A stretch of 64,000 bases of DNA from Paenibacillus aceris (lineage in GTDB: Bacteria; Bacillota; Bacilli; Paenibacillales; NBRC-103111): NCBI RefSeq assembly GCF_017874035.1, contig NZ_JAGGKV010000015.1, positions 1 through 64,000 on the forward strand. Direction: 5' to 3'. Shown piece by piece: positions 1 to 9,224 of the stretch (position 1 is the stretch's first letter; every line of letters begins with the position of its first letter). Under the pieces are notes generated by a model. That model saw only the letters and a list, made by a program, of their open reading frames with translations, was not told where the DNA came from and searched no databases. The translations under genes were made by a program, and so were the position numbers.

Positions 1-268
1 CTAGAGAATCTTGGTTTTACCGTAACAATTTCAGCTCCCAACGCCTCATAATACCTCGCTCATATTAATACATGAAACGCAGCCTTTTGAAAAAACGTCA
101 TAGCTGCGCCTAGTTTCGTATTGCCATTTTTAGTTCTCTGCTATGTGAGATTTTCAGGGTAGTTCAACGTATACTTATTTTGTTTTTTGTACTCATTGAT
201 CTTCTATTCTAGTTTTGCCTTTGATGATATCAATCATTAGTGCTTTCTCTAGCGAGAGTTTTCCAGCC
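1..268. other. Left-edge stretch without a supported gene
   Basis: AT-rich sequence downstream of the DUF4157 gene. I could not support a coding frame, RNA or complete repeat in it. Short open frames on both strands have no ribosome site and no recognisable product. Confidence 0.5.
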
Positions 269-1636
269 TTAGTATGGTGTAGTGGCGCCATTGCCGACAA
301 TGATGTTGAAGCTGCCGGATTCATAGTGCTGCGCTGTGTAATAAAACTCATGGTTCAAGCCCATAATTACACGCCGTGCGCCTCGATGATTAGGATGATC
401 TGAATCGGGAAGATCCAGCTTCATATAATAGTTCGCGTTCGCATTTTTCGGGAGTTCACCTTCTTTGTTCTCATAGCGGACTCCATTACCTGCCAGCAAT
501 TGGGCCATGATGGGATCGATGCCAGGAACCTCGGTATTGCGAAGAATCCGGTTAATATCTGTCTTCTTCCGATTGCCCTCTCTGATTTCTTTCTTTTGAG
601 CGAGTCTGGCTCGATTGTTCGTAGCTATATAAGCCTGTTCAATCTGGTTATCGGCAGCTTTCCAACGAGCTTGCACCTGAGTAAAGTCAAAAACGGGATC
701 GGGTTTACGAATTTCATCAAGAAAATTGTTCCACGCTGGAGTCCATGTATCCACAATGGCGTCCATATCGAATGACTGAGCCCACTGGTTCTCGAAGGCG
801 AAGTCGGCAAACAGCTCGGCAATCGTTTTGTTGCCTCTCGTGGCAATAGGACCTGCGGCGTAAGATTCTAATAGCAATTTATGCGCCGCTGCGGTGCCGG
901 CATGTGTGAGGATGGGAGCTCCAAAATCCTGCAGGATATGTCTTAGCTGCATCGTCTTCCCGGTTGCAGCTCCAGATGGGACCTCTAGCCTTGGAAAAGC
1001 TGGAAGCTGTTTCAGATGTCCTGCGGCATACAAGGCTGATTCGGATGCAAGCGCAGTTTCTTGTGCAACGGTATGCGCAGCAGGCGGCGCTTCGGCAACC
1101 TTTCTCTGAAGGGCCGAATCTTTACTCACAGCCTTGGCTCCCATTACATCCGCTTCCTGTTCCAATGCGACATCATCATTGACCATAGCACCCCCCATCT
1201 GCATGGTGGGCTTTACTCTTCCTTGCCGCTGCTGGACGACATGCCAAGCCTCATGTGCCAAATTCCGCTCTTGCCCCGGCGCAATATGAATATCCGTACC
1301 TTCCGCATAAGCTTGGGCCTGTAATTGCGCAGGCTTATCCGAATTATAATGGACCTTCACATCGTCTAAAGATTGACCCGACAACTGCTCAACTCCCGAT
1401 TTCAGCTCGTCAGGCATGCCGGTTTCATTCATCTTTCTTTGAATGAGCTGGGCTACCCCTTTGTTGCCAATAAGCCTTTGCAATTGAATAGCTTGACCAA
1501 AGCTGATTAGGGCACGGCCCGTGGATAGAGACCTTCCCTCCAAAACGGACGGATAGCCTGCTGTCTCTTTAGCTTTGTTATGAAGATTCACTGTTGAAGT
1601 TTCTGAGTCAGTTTTTCGAGGGAGTTGCTCTTTCAT
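269..1636 (-). CDS. DUF4157-domain protein (eCIS-core type), possible effector/toxin
   Basis: The protein has about 455 residues. A DUF4157 domain occupies roughly residues 70-150. It contains the metalloprotease-like HEAWH motif (HExxH) followed by VVQQ, preceded by a segment starting MPDELK that is typical of the family. DUF4157 is known from proteins linked to extracellular contractile injection systems and from polymorphic toxins, where it precedes a variable C-terminus. The C-terminal 250 residues here match nothing I know, so activity is unassigned. The ATG at 1636 is preferred because AGGGG lies 4-5 bases upstream; an ATG at 1678 would add 14 residues with a worse site. No sheath, tube or baseplate gene is visible nearby, so the gene looks orphaned. 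There is no signal peptide. Confidence 0.75.
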   Translation of the reverse strand: MKEQLPRKTDSETSTVNLHNKAKETAGYPSVLEGRSLSTGRALISFGQAIQLQRLIGNKGVAQLIQRKMNETGMPDELKSGVEQLSGQSLDDVKVHYNSDKPAQLQAQAYAEGTDIHIAPGQERNLAHEAWHVVQQRQGRVKPTMQMGGAMVNDDVALEQEADVMGAKAVSKDSALQRKVAEAPPAAHTVAQETALASESALYAAGHLKQLPAFPRLEVPSGAATGKTMQLRHILQDFGAPILTHAGTAAAHKLLLESYAAGPIATRGNKTIAELFADFAFENQWAQSFDMDAIVDTWTPAWNNFLDEIRKPDPVFDFTQVQARWKAADNQIEQAYIATNNRARLAQKKEIREGNRKKTDINRILRNTEVPGIDPIMAQLLAGNGVRYENKEGELPKNANANYYMKLDLPDSDHPNHRGARRVIMGLNHEFYYTAQHYESGSFNIIVGNGATTPY

Positions 1637-1678
1637 AATTCCCCTGCCCTTCACCCAAATTTTCCCACCCCATATCAT

Positions 1679-2060
1679 TGTACCACATGACCTCTAATTA
1701 AAATTAACCCTCTTTTCTTTACTATATTTATAGTTTTTATTTTTTTACATGCCGCGATATATCTAGCAGAGCCCCAATCATTCAACATTTTAGTTCTTCT
1801 GATTCAAATTTTAATCTTAATCCTGAAGACCAAATTAAGGGACGAACTGAAAGAAGCATTTTGCCAGCAAAATAGCAATTCCTATAAAAAGGATTCCTTA
1901 TTATCAAAATCATGTGAAGTCACTTAAGCGTCCAGCGAAAATAAATATATATTAATAGACTGTTTCGTATGACTTTCTTGATGAGAAATCCGCTTTGCAG
2001 ACGCTCTCGTGAGAGAGCACGCCCCTCCGCTGTGCATCCACCCTCCCCCATGCACGCGCC
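1679..2060. other. Intergenic region, no gene seen
   Basis: AT-rich sequence between the DUF4157 gene and the terminator of the small CxxC protein. It should contain the promoter of the DUF4157 gene, but I see no convincing -35/-10 pair and no conserved RNA. Confidence 0.4.
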
Positions 2061-2101
2061 AAAAAAAAAACCACGTTCGCATCCAATAGCAGCAAACGTG
2101 G
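2061..2101 (-). terminator. Intrinsic terminator of the small CxxC protein gene
   Basis: On the minus strand CCACGTTTGC pairs with GCGAACGTGG (10 bp, one G-U) across an 11-base loop. Ten consecutive T follow directly. It starts 14 bases after the stop codon at 2115, which supports that small gene being real. Confidence 0.85.
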
Positions 2102-2114
2102 TCGCACTCAAACT

Positions 2115-2345
2115 TCACTTCTCCTCTTCACATGTCCCACAGGAGCCGGGATACCCATCGCTCGCCTTCATTTCGTCCAAGTGCGCGCGTATTTCCCCAT
2201 CCTCCGGCATGTCGGCTACTAGCTTCACGGCCGGCTGATGGAATTCAACGTGGCCTTTTGGTGGATTTTGATCTTCACTTGTCATATTTGGATTCACCGC
2301 CTCTGCAGCCAATTTCGCATCTTTATTTTTACATACAAGCTGCAA
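2115..2345 (-). CDS. Small hypothetical protein with C-terminal CxxC
   Basis: At most 76 residues, acidic and hydrophilic, with no membrane segment. It ends in a SCGTC motif followed by a Glu/Lys tail. The family is not recognised. The longest frame opens with TTG at 2345 and has no good ribosome site. A start at the internal ATG at 2285 (about 56 residues, weak GAGG upstream) is possible. Support comes from position: it lies between the terminator of the S-layer gene and a strong terminator of its own. The CxxC could bind metal or form a disulfide, but nothing else points to a function. Confidence 0.45.
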   Translation of the reverse strand: MQLVCKNKDAKLAAEAVNPNMTSEDQNPPKGHVEFHQPAVKLVADMPEDGEIRAHLDEMKASDGYPGSCGTCEEEK

Positions 2346-2356
2346 AGTTATTCCAA

Positions 2357-2392
2357 ATAAAAAAGAGACACACTGCAGCAGCAGCGTGCCTC
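2357..2392 (-). terminator. Intrinsic terminator of the S-layer-type gene
   Basis: A 12-bp stem (GAGGCACGCTGC with GCAGTGTGTCTC, two G-U pairs) with a 4-base loop, followed by a T-rich tract on the minus strand. It lies 9 bases after the stop codon of the SLH protein. Confidence 0.85.
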
Positions 2393-2401
2393 CCCTCTGT
2401 T

Positions 2402-4249
2402 TTATTTCACAACAATCGAAGTGACGATATTGTTCGTGCCGATCAATTCAACGAGATGACCTTCGCTGAATAAGCCCAAGTTCCCAGTTAAACTGACACT
2501 CGGCGATACACTATAGAGCGTGTTTTGATCAGTGCCATTAACGTTTTGGGAGATCGTAATCGTCGCAATTACACCTTGTGCGTTAACGGTTGTGCTTTTC
2601 AAATATCCGTAAATATCAAACGACTGGTCAACGCTTGCGTTGCGCGTAACCTCAATGTATATGACTTGATTGTTGGAAGTGCGAAGGTTAACGACATCTC
2701 CGGCGCGAAGATCGGACAATGTGGCCCGCACACCGTTGCGATAAACAACGACATCAGGATGAACCGTGTAGTATCCGGGACTGCTGCTGCTTGTCGAAGT
2801 CACTTGCAGCACATTGTTGTAAACCGCAGCGTTCAGCGTTGCACTAGTGCTAAGCGTTTGCGCCATCTGTGTCACCTGAACATAAGTGACCAAGTTATTG
2901 GATGTGCTGATATTCACCACGTCCCCGATTTGCAGCGCGGAGCGGCTGACTTGAACGCCGTTGCGGTAAATGACAGCATTGGAATCCAGTGTATACGTCG
3001 TGTTCACACCTGCTTTCATCAGCTGCAGTACGTTATCGTTCACGAGCGCGCTGACAGTGCCGCTGCTTGTTACAGGTGTGGCGGATGTCGTAACGGAGAT
3101 GTAGGTCACTTGGTTGTTCGCAATGCTCAGGCTGACTACATCCCCCACCCTGAGGTCGTAAGCGGTGATTCTTGTACCGTCTCTGTACACGACAACATTC
3201 GGATCAAGCGTCAACGAAGAAGACTGCGTACCATTCGTAATCGTCAATGTATTATTAGTAACTGGCACACTGACTGTACCGTTATATAGAACCGTGTTCG
3301 GGTTCGAGTTCACCGGAGTCGTTACTTCAATGAACACAACCTGATTGTTGAAGAGGCTAATTTTCACTTGGTCGCCTACTTGAATCGCAGAAACGCTGAC
3401 CTTAGCCCCGTTCCGGTAAACAAAAACTTCCGGATGCAGCGCATACGAATACGTGCTGCCCGAACGTGTCAGGTTCAGCGTGCTTCCTGTTACAGCTGCA
3501 TTCACTGTGCCTGTCAACGTGTTATTGTCCTGATCCGGCAACTGCCCACCGACGCGATCCAACAGCGCCGCAAGCTGTGCACGCGTTACCGGCTGGTTCG
3601 GTTTGAATGTATTGTCTTCAAAGCCATCGACAAGCCCCCGCTCCCGCGCGACGGCGACATAGCCAACTGATCCTGCAGGAATTTGCTTAGCGTCTGTAAA
3701 CGGCAGCACCGTATTCATCTTGGCTTTGGCATCTGCGTCCAGCTTCAGCGCTTTCACCAGCAGCGTTGTTGCCCACAGCCGGTCGCTGACTTTTTGCGGG
3801 TTGACCATGTCATCAGTTTCGGAGAACAGGTCATTCTCCAGAGCGACGGCAACGTAGCCGACAGCCCATGCAGGAATTTGGTTGGCATCCTTAAAATTCA
3901 GCTTCGTACTCATCTTCGCCGGCGATTCCGCCTGATCACGCAGCCCCATTAAACGAACAGCCGCTGTGATCGCTTCGATGCGGGATACCGTGTTCTGCGG
4001 CTTAAACGTGCCATCGTCATAGCCTTCAAACACCCGTTTGGAAGCAAGGCTGGCAATATAACGCATCGCCCACTCCGAGTTTTTCAAATCGTTGAACGTC
4101 AAATGCAGTTCAATCTTTTTATTATCTTTCCGGTCGTCATCGTGTCTGCCTTTGTTCTTGTTATTGCCTTCTGCCATTGCCGCCGTGCCGCTGCCTAGCA
4201 TCATGACGAGTGCAAGTCCTGCTGCGACTGCCTTTTTCGAATGCAACAT
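2402..4249 (-). CDS. S-layer homology (SLH) domain protein with five tandem beta repeats
   Basis: A 615-residue exported protein. A Sec signal peptide (residues 1-27, ending AMAEG) is followed by a basic/acidic linker. Three SLH modules (about 50-235) come next; modules 1 and 3 carry FEGYDDGTFKP and DGFEDNTFKPN type motifs. SLH triplets bind pyruvylated secondary cell-wall polymer, so the protein should sit on the cell surface. Residues 245-615 hold four clear copies and one degenerate copy of a repeat of about 70-90 residues, with the core VYRNG, then GDxVxISxxNNxVxYIxVT. The repeats look like small beta domains of unknown binding role. An AGGGAACGGG ribosome site precedes the ATG. The gene is monocistronic with its own terminator. 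Confidence 0.9.
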   Translation of the reverse strand: MLHSKKAVAAGLALVMMLGSGTAAMAEGNNKNKGRHDDDRKDNKKIELHLTFNDLKNSEWAMRYIASLASKRVFEGYDDGTFKPQNTVSRIEAITAAVRLMGLRDQAESPAKMSTKLNFKDANQIPAWAVGYVAVALENDLFSETDDMVNPQKVSDRLWATTLLVKALKLDADAKAKMNTVLPFTDAKQIPAGSVGYVAVARERGLVDGFEDNTFKPNQPVTRAQLAALLDRVGGQLPDQDNNTLTGTVNAAVTGSTLNLTRSGSTYSYALHPEVFVYRNGAKVSVSAIQVGDQVKISLFNNQVVFIEVTTPVNSNPNTVLYNGTVSVPVTNNTLTITNGTQSSSLTLDPNVVVYRDGTRITAYDLRVGDVVSLSIANNQVTYISVTTSATPVTSSGTVSALVNDNVLQLMKAGVNTTYTLDSNAVIYRNGVQVSRSALQIGDVVNISTSNNLVTYVQVTQMAQTLSTSATLNAAVYNNVLQVTSTSSSSPGYYTVHPDVVVYRNGVRATLSDLRAGDVVNLRTSNNQVIYIEVTRNASVDQSFDIYGYLKSTTVNAQGVIATITISQNVNGTDQNTLYSVSPSVSLTGNLGLFSEGHLVELIGTNNIVTSIVVK

Positions 4250-4407
4250 CCCGTTCCCTCTCCCTTATCATTAATATGAATCATGATAACTAATGATCAA
4301 TCAAATGAATTCGGCAGGGTGGGTAATTATGAGAGGGTGCGATTGAATTTCTCAAGAGATTTTTCCTAATTATTTTCCACAAGCAATTAATTGAACGAGA
4401 CTTCCCC

Positions 4408-4545
4408 CTATTGCCAAAAAAATAACCGGTTCGCCTCGCAGCGCGTAGGCTCTTCAACGAAGAAAAAATCGCCGTAGATCAGGGGTACATTGACGTTTTT
4501 GCCCTCGGGAAAATGGCTCGTGCCCGCGATGATCAAACCTTCCTC
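4408..4545 (-). pseudogene. C-terminal remnant of a GH88/GH105-like unsaturated uronyl hydrolase
   Basis: An open stretch of about 45 codons, ending in TAG at 4408 and closed upstream by a stop at 4546. It encodes GTSHFPEGKNVNVP followed by LIYGDFFFVE, which resembles the C-terminus of GH88/GH105 hydrolases (a GDYFFxEALLRL-like ending). These enzymes hydrolyse unsaturated disaccharides released by lyases. The upstream catalytic part is missing. The remnant lies just downstream of the PL4 lyase on the same strand, as expected for a former rhamnogalacturonan locus. Family assignment rests on this short tail only. Confidence 0.5.
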
Positions 4546-4937
4546 CTACGGTCAAAAAGTAAAAATGAGGTCAATGCTAGTCTGCAGATCAAAGAAGACA
4601 ATATGATACACCGATCCTATCGGGACGGATGTAATGCGCAAGCGCCGTATGGTGGTATCACAGCTTCAACCCGTAGATCGCCCAAGCCGTTATCAACCGC
4701 TAGCTCTTCCACTCACTCAAGAGGTAGGTCGCGGGTTCGAAAAAGATCTCTATCGATCCTTGGCGCAGGCGAAAACCCAGGGCGAACATTGGATTCAACA
4801 CCTGGGCAATCGCTTATTGGATGAAACGGTCGGTCATCACCACTCGGAACTTGCACCCTATTGATTGCGTCCATGCTGAGCGCACAAAGAAGGAGAGGAA
4901 TCGTGCAGACTCCTCCCCCCCCCGTTCTATTACGCAA
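4546..4937. other. Degraded spacer without a supported gene
   Basis: Mixed-composition sequence between the hydrolase remnant and the PL4 gene. Short open frames exist on both strands but none shows a family motif or ribosome site. It is probably erased coding DNA of the former pectin locus. Confidence 0.4.
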
Positions 4938-7900
4938 TTACTCCAATATCTTCATCGCAACTGCTGTTAAATCATCGATGTCTATTAAACCGTCTTTATT
5001 CACGTCACCGGCTTTAAATTGATTCCAGTCACTGTCGGTCGACTTCTTGCCATACCCGGCTGCCACAATCGCCAAATCTCCGATGGTTATTTTCACGTCA
5101 CCGTTAACATCTGCGGAAATTCTGGATGATTCGAAGGCGGTAATGGCCAATGTTAAGTTGGTTGCAGCTTGATCGATCTGCTGTTGAGTTACCATGACTT
5201 GATCGACAACAGCTTGGGCTTGATTGATCACCGTTTGCAGTAATGCCTTCGATCCGGCTACATATTGACCATCGGCCTTGCCTTCTACTGCGGCATTAAC
5301 CTTGGATTGCGCTGAGCTAATTAGTGTCTTAAGAGCAGCCATATCGATAGGTTCAATCTGTACGTCGAATGTGAATGAGGATCCCGGTATTTGCAATTCC
5401 TGACCCATACCGTTGGCAATGATCACATTCCCAACCGCTACTGCAGCTTTAACCGGTTCAGCGATAGGTTTGGCAACGAATGTAAAACTAACGAAATTGC
5501 CATTGGCCGGTGTTACTTGGTCTTTAACAAGAGCAGCTGTCAGGAATCTGATATTCCCAGGAGACAGCTCTTTCGACTCAATAACCTTTAAACCTTCCGT
5601 CAGTGATTTCGCCTTTACGAATGTCAGTACATCGGGATCGAACTGTATCGTCAGATCTTGCGCATATACTTCTCGATAAACGCTATCGGTCACTGCACTG
5701 ATATTGAAGCTTAAATCAAATGACGTACCTGATACAACAGATGCCGGACCGGTTAATGACGCGGCTGCCGTATCAGACCCCGCTTCATAAACAGCGATGG
5801 AATCCAAGTAAGTCGTCATAACCTGTCCTGTAGTGTCCTCACTCAGAATGACTGCGTCAAGGGAAGCGATCGTGCCGTCATTTTTTGCGGGATCGTAAAC
5901 AAATTCCAAGGATTGCTCTTCACTTGTAGCTTTATTCTTGTAGGTGACGGTTATCTTCTCAGCCGTCTTATCCACAACTACGGTTACAGTATACCAGGCG
6001 AGTTTATCGCTGAATGTAGTATTTTTAACACTGGTGTAATTATTTTTTGGCCGAGTGAGTTGCGCGTAGGCACCCAGATTGGTGTTGTGTCTGTTTGTAA
6101 GAGCGACCAATATGTCGCCGTTGCTGTCCAATATACGCAGTTCGGCGCTTTTGGCAGAACTATTGTTCCTTGGCGGAGCGGGGTACCAGTTAAATACGAC
6201 CATCATTTTGTCGTTATCGACAGGTTTAGGTAATGTCTTCCTCATGGCAAGGTTAATCACGTTGTTAGCATAAAGCTGAAACTTTTTGCTGGTGTTCCCG
6301 GCTATATCGCCATTATCGATTTGCGCGAAGATATGACCCGGTTCCGTTCTGTCAAATCCCCACAGGGTGCCGTCCTCAAAATCGGTGTAATAAAGTCCTT
6401 TATAGCCCGCAACCGGAGGTACGGCACGGGAGAGATGATCCATAGCCTGCTGCAGAGTGTTCCTCGCCGCATAAACTGTATTCTGAGTGGCGCTAGCATT
6501 AGCCATAACAGCATTAGCTACGCTCAGAGCCTGTGCAAAATCATCCCAGTGCTCGCGGTTGTAATCGCTTTTGTCGAATGCATTAGCCGTCGAGACTAAC
6601 TCTTTAAGCGTTGATTTGTTGACGCCGGAGCCATCCGCCACATTTCTGGCGCTGATAGTCAGCAATTCTTTATAGTCGCTTCCTACGTTTTGTGTATCCA
6701 TTAGCGATATAAAGCCGGCAAGCGCACTGCTGAAGTTAGCGGCGTTAGTATCAAGGTAGTTATGGAGCGCAGTAACAGCGGAAGCTGTAATATCGCCCGA
6801 TCCCTTCCCGCTATTAACAAGTTGCTTAAGCGAATCAATATTGCCCTGTTCGTCTGTGGTCAACAAAATTGTATCATACATTACCGAACCGCGGTAGAAT
6901 GGCGGCGGATTCGTATCAATAATAAGATCTCTCGACTTATTCGTAATGGTTATCGTGTTTGTGCCAATTGCCAGCAAGCTCGCGTCAAAAATGATATCCT
7001 CGCTGAGGTAGCGTCCGCTGCGGTTTGCGCTGCGATATATGGTCTGGTCGTTTTTGCCGACGTAGTTCAGCACTTTAACAACGGTCCCGTTGACCTTGAT
7101 TTCCAGTATGGGCTGATTGGACACCGCAGCAAAGGCAATACGCAGGTGTGCGTCACCCGTATATGCTTTAGTTGAATTAAAATCAATCTTCCATGCACCG
7201 GTTTCGGCCCATGGACCGGTGCCGGGCCATGCTCCAAAAGCGTTCGCAGTTGCTGTCCAAATATTGGGGCTGGAGCCGACGGTTTCGGTTTTTGTCTGAG
7301 CGTAATACCAATCTTTTGTTACGCTGGTGTTCACGTTATAGGTTAAGTTCGCTGGAGCGTCGCGCATAAGAGAGTAGTTTCTCTTTTCGTCGCTGCCTCG
7401 GAAGCCTACCGTGGAATGGCTAGCCTTGCCGATTTGGAACAGATAGTTGTTGTCTATGGTAGGAGACCAGGTTAAGGTTCCCAGTTCTTTTGTTGTTCCT
7501 CCATCCGAAGCTGTAATATTTACGCCTTCATACTCAAGCTGACCAATTATGGAACCGTGCTGTGGAAACACATACAATGTATAGTCCCCTGGTCGCACGT
7601 TAGGAATACTGAAATTACCGTTCTCGTCGGCGTAAGTATAGAAGTAATATCCATTGACTTGGCGAATTACCTCTACGCCCGGCTCGGAAAGGATCACCAT
7701 GGCGCCTCCCAAGTCCCTGCCGTCGGAAGTTTCGAGCTTACCTGTAACGGTTGCTCTCTCGTCCGCCTTAGGATACAGTCCCGGAGTATTAGCAGTATCT
7801 GTTACGAAATTATATGGCCACTTCGCTTTTTCCTCAGCCGCTTGCCTCTTAGCGTCGGCTATAAGGTCGCCACCGTCGACGGAGGCAGCATCATTAAAAT

Positions 7901-8768
7901 AAATCAGCCATGGGCCGTGAATCTTCTGCCAGCCGTTAGGCGGGTCCATATTAGCGCCGCCCATGTGGCCGCCTGTAAAATAATTAAGGATCAGTGCATC
8001 ATCTCCGTGTACCAGCAATTCCTGTTTTAACGGCCCGCCGGAGAAGTACTCGGAGCTGGCGTTAATCATCCAGGCACCGTAATTGTTGCCATAATGGCCT
8101 ACAAGAGGATTCTCGGCGTGATAACCCACAAAGTCGTATTTGGAGTAAATAGTGTCAGAATTAGGATCCTTCCATGTGGTATCCTGAACCACCGGCTTCC
8201 AGATAGGTATTTTTTGGTTCATTTCGCTATTATAGCCATTGGGAAGGAGATCGTGGCTAAAACCATACAGCGTGCGCACTTCCGCCGCTCCGCCCCTTTG
8301 TTCCGGTGTTGACAGTATTACATAGTCATATAGACCATTGACACCCCTGCGCATGACAAAATGACGCTCCGCTTTGAACCTTTGGGTGGCAGTAGTATAT
8401 GCATATGTCAAAACTATGTGTACCTCGTCCGCAGTATCGAGAACAGCCGTCACTTTTGTTACGGTAAAGGTGTCTATGTTATTAGTCATCGTGAACGGGA
8501 AACTAGGTGCCGATAGTGATGGACTTCCGTTAATTTTAATATTACTTATTTGTCCGTTAGTGGTCGATATATCCATTGATAATGTGCCGTTGCTTAGCCT
8601 CCACGTGTTGGCAATGCCGGGACTTTTATTCAGCACAACATCATTATTCAATTCAGTCGCAAACGTTTCCTCAGTCTCTCCATTTGCCGCCAATGCCGAA
8701 AACTGGACGAGGGCAAATGTCAATACAAACGCCAATAATAGCGCGAAAGACAGCCTCAACTTAACCAT
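4938..8768 (-). CDS. Secreted PL4-type rhamnogalacturonan endolyase with cohesin-like and dockerin modules
   Basis: 1276 residues. A signal peptide (1-28) precedes a PL4-like catalytic beta-sandwich (about 45-330). Next come a carboxypeptidase-regulatory/FnIII-like domain (about 335-435, with DENGNFSIPNVRPGDYTLYV) and a CBM-like domain III (about 440-640). This three-part order is that of fungal and bacterial rhamnogalacturonan lyase family 4. The enzyme should cleave the rhamnose-galacturonate backbone of pectin by beta-elimination outside the cell. The C-terminal half adds a FIVAR-like helical region, a LamG-like sandwich (about 790-970), a cohesin-like domain (about 985-1125), a FIVAR helix pair and a dockerin type I (two DxNxDxxIxxxD loops, last 58 residues). 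Ribosome site AGGAGG, 7 bases from the ATG. A cre box lies upstream. Having cohesin and dockerin in one chain is unusual. Confidence 0.85.
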   Translation of the reverse strand: MVKLRLSFALLLAFVLTFALVQFSALAANGETEETFATELNNDVVLNKSPGIANTWRLSNGTLSMDISTTNGQISNIKINGSPSLSAPSFPFTMTNNIDTFTVTKVTAVLDTADEVHIVLTYAYTTATQRFKAERHFVMRRGVNGLYDYVILSTPEQRGGAAEVRTLYGFSHDLLPNGYNSEMNQKIPIWKPVVQDTTWKDPNSDTIYSKYDFVGYHAENPLVGHYGNNYGAWMINASSEYFSGGPLKQELLVHGDDALILNYFTGGHMGGANMDPPNGWQKIHGPWLIYFNDAASVDGGDLIADAKRQAAEEKAKWPYNFVTDTANTPGLYPKADERATVTGKLETSDGRDLGGAMVILSEPGVEVIRQVNGYYFYTYADENGNFSIPNVRPGDYTLYVFPQHGSIIGQLEYEGVNITASDGGTTKELGTLTWSPTIDNNYLFQIGKASHSTVGFRGSDEKRNYSLMRDAPANLTYNVNTSVTKDWYYAQTKTETVGSSPNIWTATANAFGAWPGTGPWAETGAWKIDFNSTKAYTGDAHLRIAFAAVSNQPILEIKVNGTVVKVLNYVGKNDQTIYRSANRSGRYLSEDIIFDASLLAIGTNTITITNKSRDLIIDTNPPPFYRGSVMYDTILLTTDEQGNIDSLKQLVNSGKGSGDITASAVTALHNYLDTNAANFSSALAGFISLMDTQNVGSDYKELLTISARNVADGSGVNKSTLKELVSTANAFDKSDYNREHWDDFAQALSVANAVMANASATQNTVYAARNTLQQAMDHLSRAVPPVAGYKGLYYTDFEDGTLWGFDRTEPGHIFAQIDNGDIAGNTSKKFQLYANNVINLAMRKTLPKPVDNDKMMVVFNWYPAPPRNNSSAKSAELRILDSNGDILVALTNRHNTNLGAYAQLTRPKNNYTSVKNTTFSDKLAWYTVTVVVDKTAEKITVTYKNKATSEEQSLEFVYDPAKNDGTIASLDAVILSEDTTGQVMTTYLDSIAVYEAGSDTAAASLTGPASVVSGTSFDLSFNISAVTDSVYREVYAQDLTIQFDPDVLTFVKAKSLTEGLKVIESKELSPGNIRFLTAALVKDQVTPANGNFVSFTFVAKPIAEPVKAAVAVGNVIIANGMGQELQIPGSSFTFDVQIEPIDMAALKTLISSAQSKVNAAVEGKADGQYVAGSKALLQTVINQAQAVVDQVMVTQQQIDQAATNLTLAITAFESSRISADVNGDVKITIGDLAIVAAGYGKKSTDSDWNQFKAGDVNKDGLIDIDDLTAVAMKILE

Positions 8769-8989
8769 ATTTTTATCCTCCTAAAATTTTAGTATACTGC
8801 CAGATCTCTCAGCTCAGCGAAATGAGGGTTTACAGACACATTAAAACGGAAGCAGGTACTCCGCGTCCTTTAAATACCTGGAGATTTATCATGTTGTTCC
8901 TTGTGAGCCGCTACTGTCTTGCCATGAAGAAAGGTCAAGCACTTAAATTGAATCCCGCGAGTTTAATTAGTTGGCGTGGATCTACGTAA

Positions 8990-9003
8990 TGTAAACGCTT
9001 ACA
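8990..9003. promoter_or_regulatory. CcpA cre box
   Basis: TGTAAACGCTTACA is a perfect palindromic match to the catabolite-responsive element TGWNANCGNTNWCA. It lies about 220 bases upstream of the PL4 lyase start, so catabolite repression of that gene is likely. The -35/-10 elements themselves are not clear. Confidence 0.8.
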
Positions 9004-9075
9004 ATATCCGCTAATAGTCAACAATCGTTGTATCTCCAAGCCCTGGTTCCGTTATTTCCCGATACTCATTGAAGG

Positions 9076-9222
9076 TCATCTTCCATTTTTTTTGAACTCT
9101 TCAACCCTTGCAAATCTTTGCTGACAGAGCATGCCGCCGCTTTTCATGTAGACCGCTATCGCATGCAGTAGACGGTCGAGGATGGTCGCAATTACAATAG
9201 TTGAATCCTGCAGTTCAACCCC
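9076..9222 (-). pseudogene. Possible IS21-family IstB C-terminal remnant
   Basis: A minus-strand frame of about 48 codons ending in TGA at 9076 reads IVIATILDRLLHA. This resembles the C-terminus of IstB, the ATPase helper of IS21 transposases (usual motif ATAxLDRLLHH, then NIxGxSYR). The rest of IstB, IstA and the terminal repeats are not visible. It abuts the truncation point of the PL11 remnant at 9225, so a past IS21-like insertion could explain the loss of that gene. The match is short and uncertain. Confidence 0.35.
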
Positions 9223-9224
9223 GT

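Noticed and set aside
2525..3289. Long plus-strand open frame of 254 codons
   Set aside because: It is antisense to the tandem repeats of the SLH protein and lacks a ribosome site or any family motif; the repeats make the opposite frame open by chance.
4715..4745. tRNA-like fragment (GGTCGCGGGTTCGA near 4727-4740)
   Set aside because: No matching T-arm 3' strand, acceptor stem or anticodon arm could be folded around it.
7557..8030. Plus-strand open frame of 157 codons
   Set aside because: Antisense to the PL4 catalytic region; composition and lack of motifs indicate a shadow.
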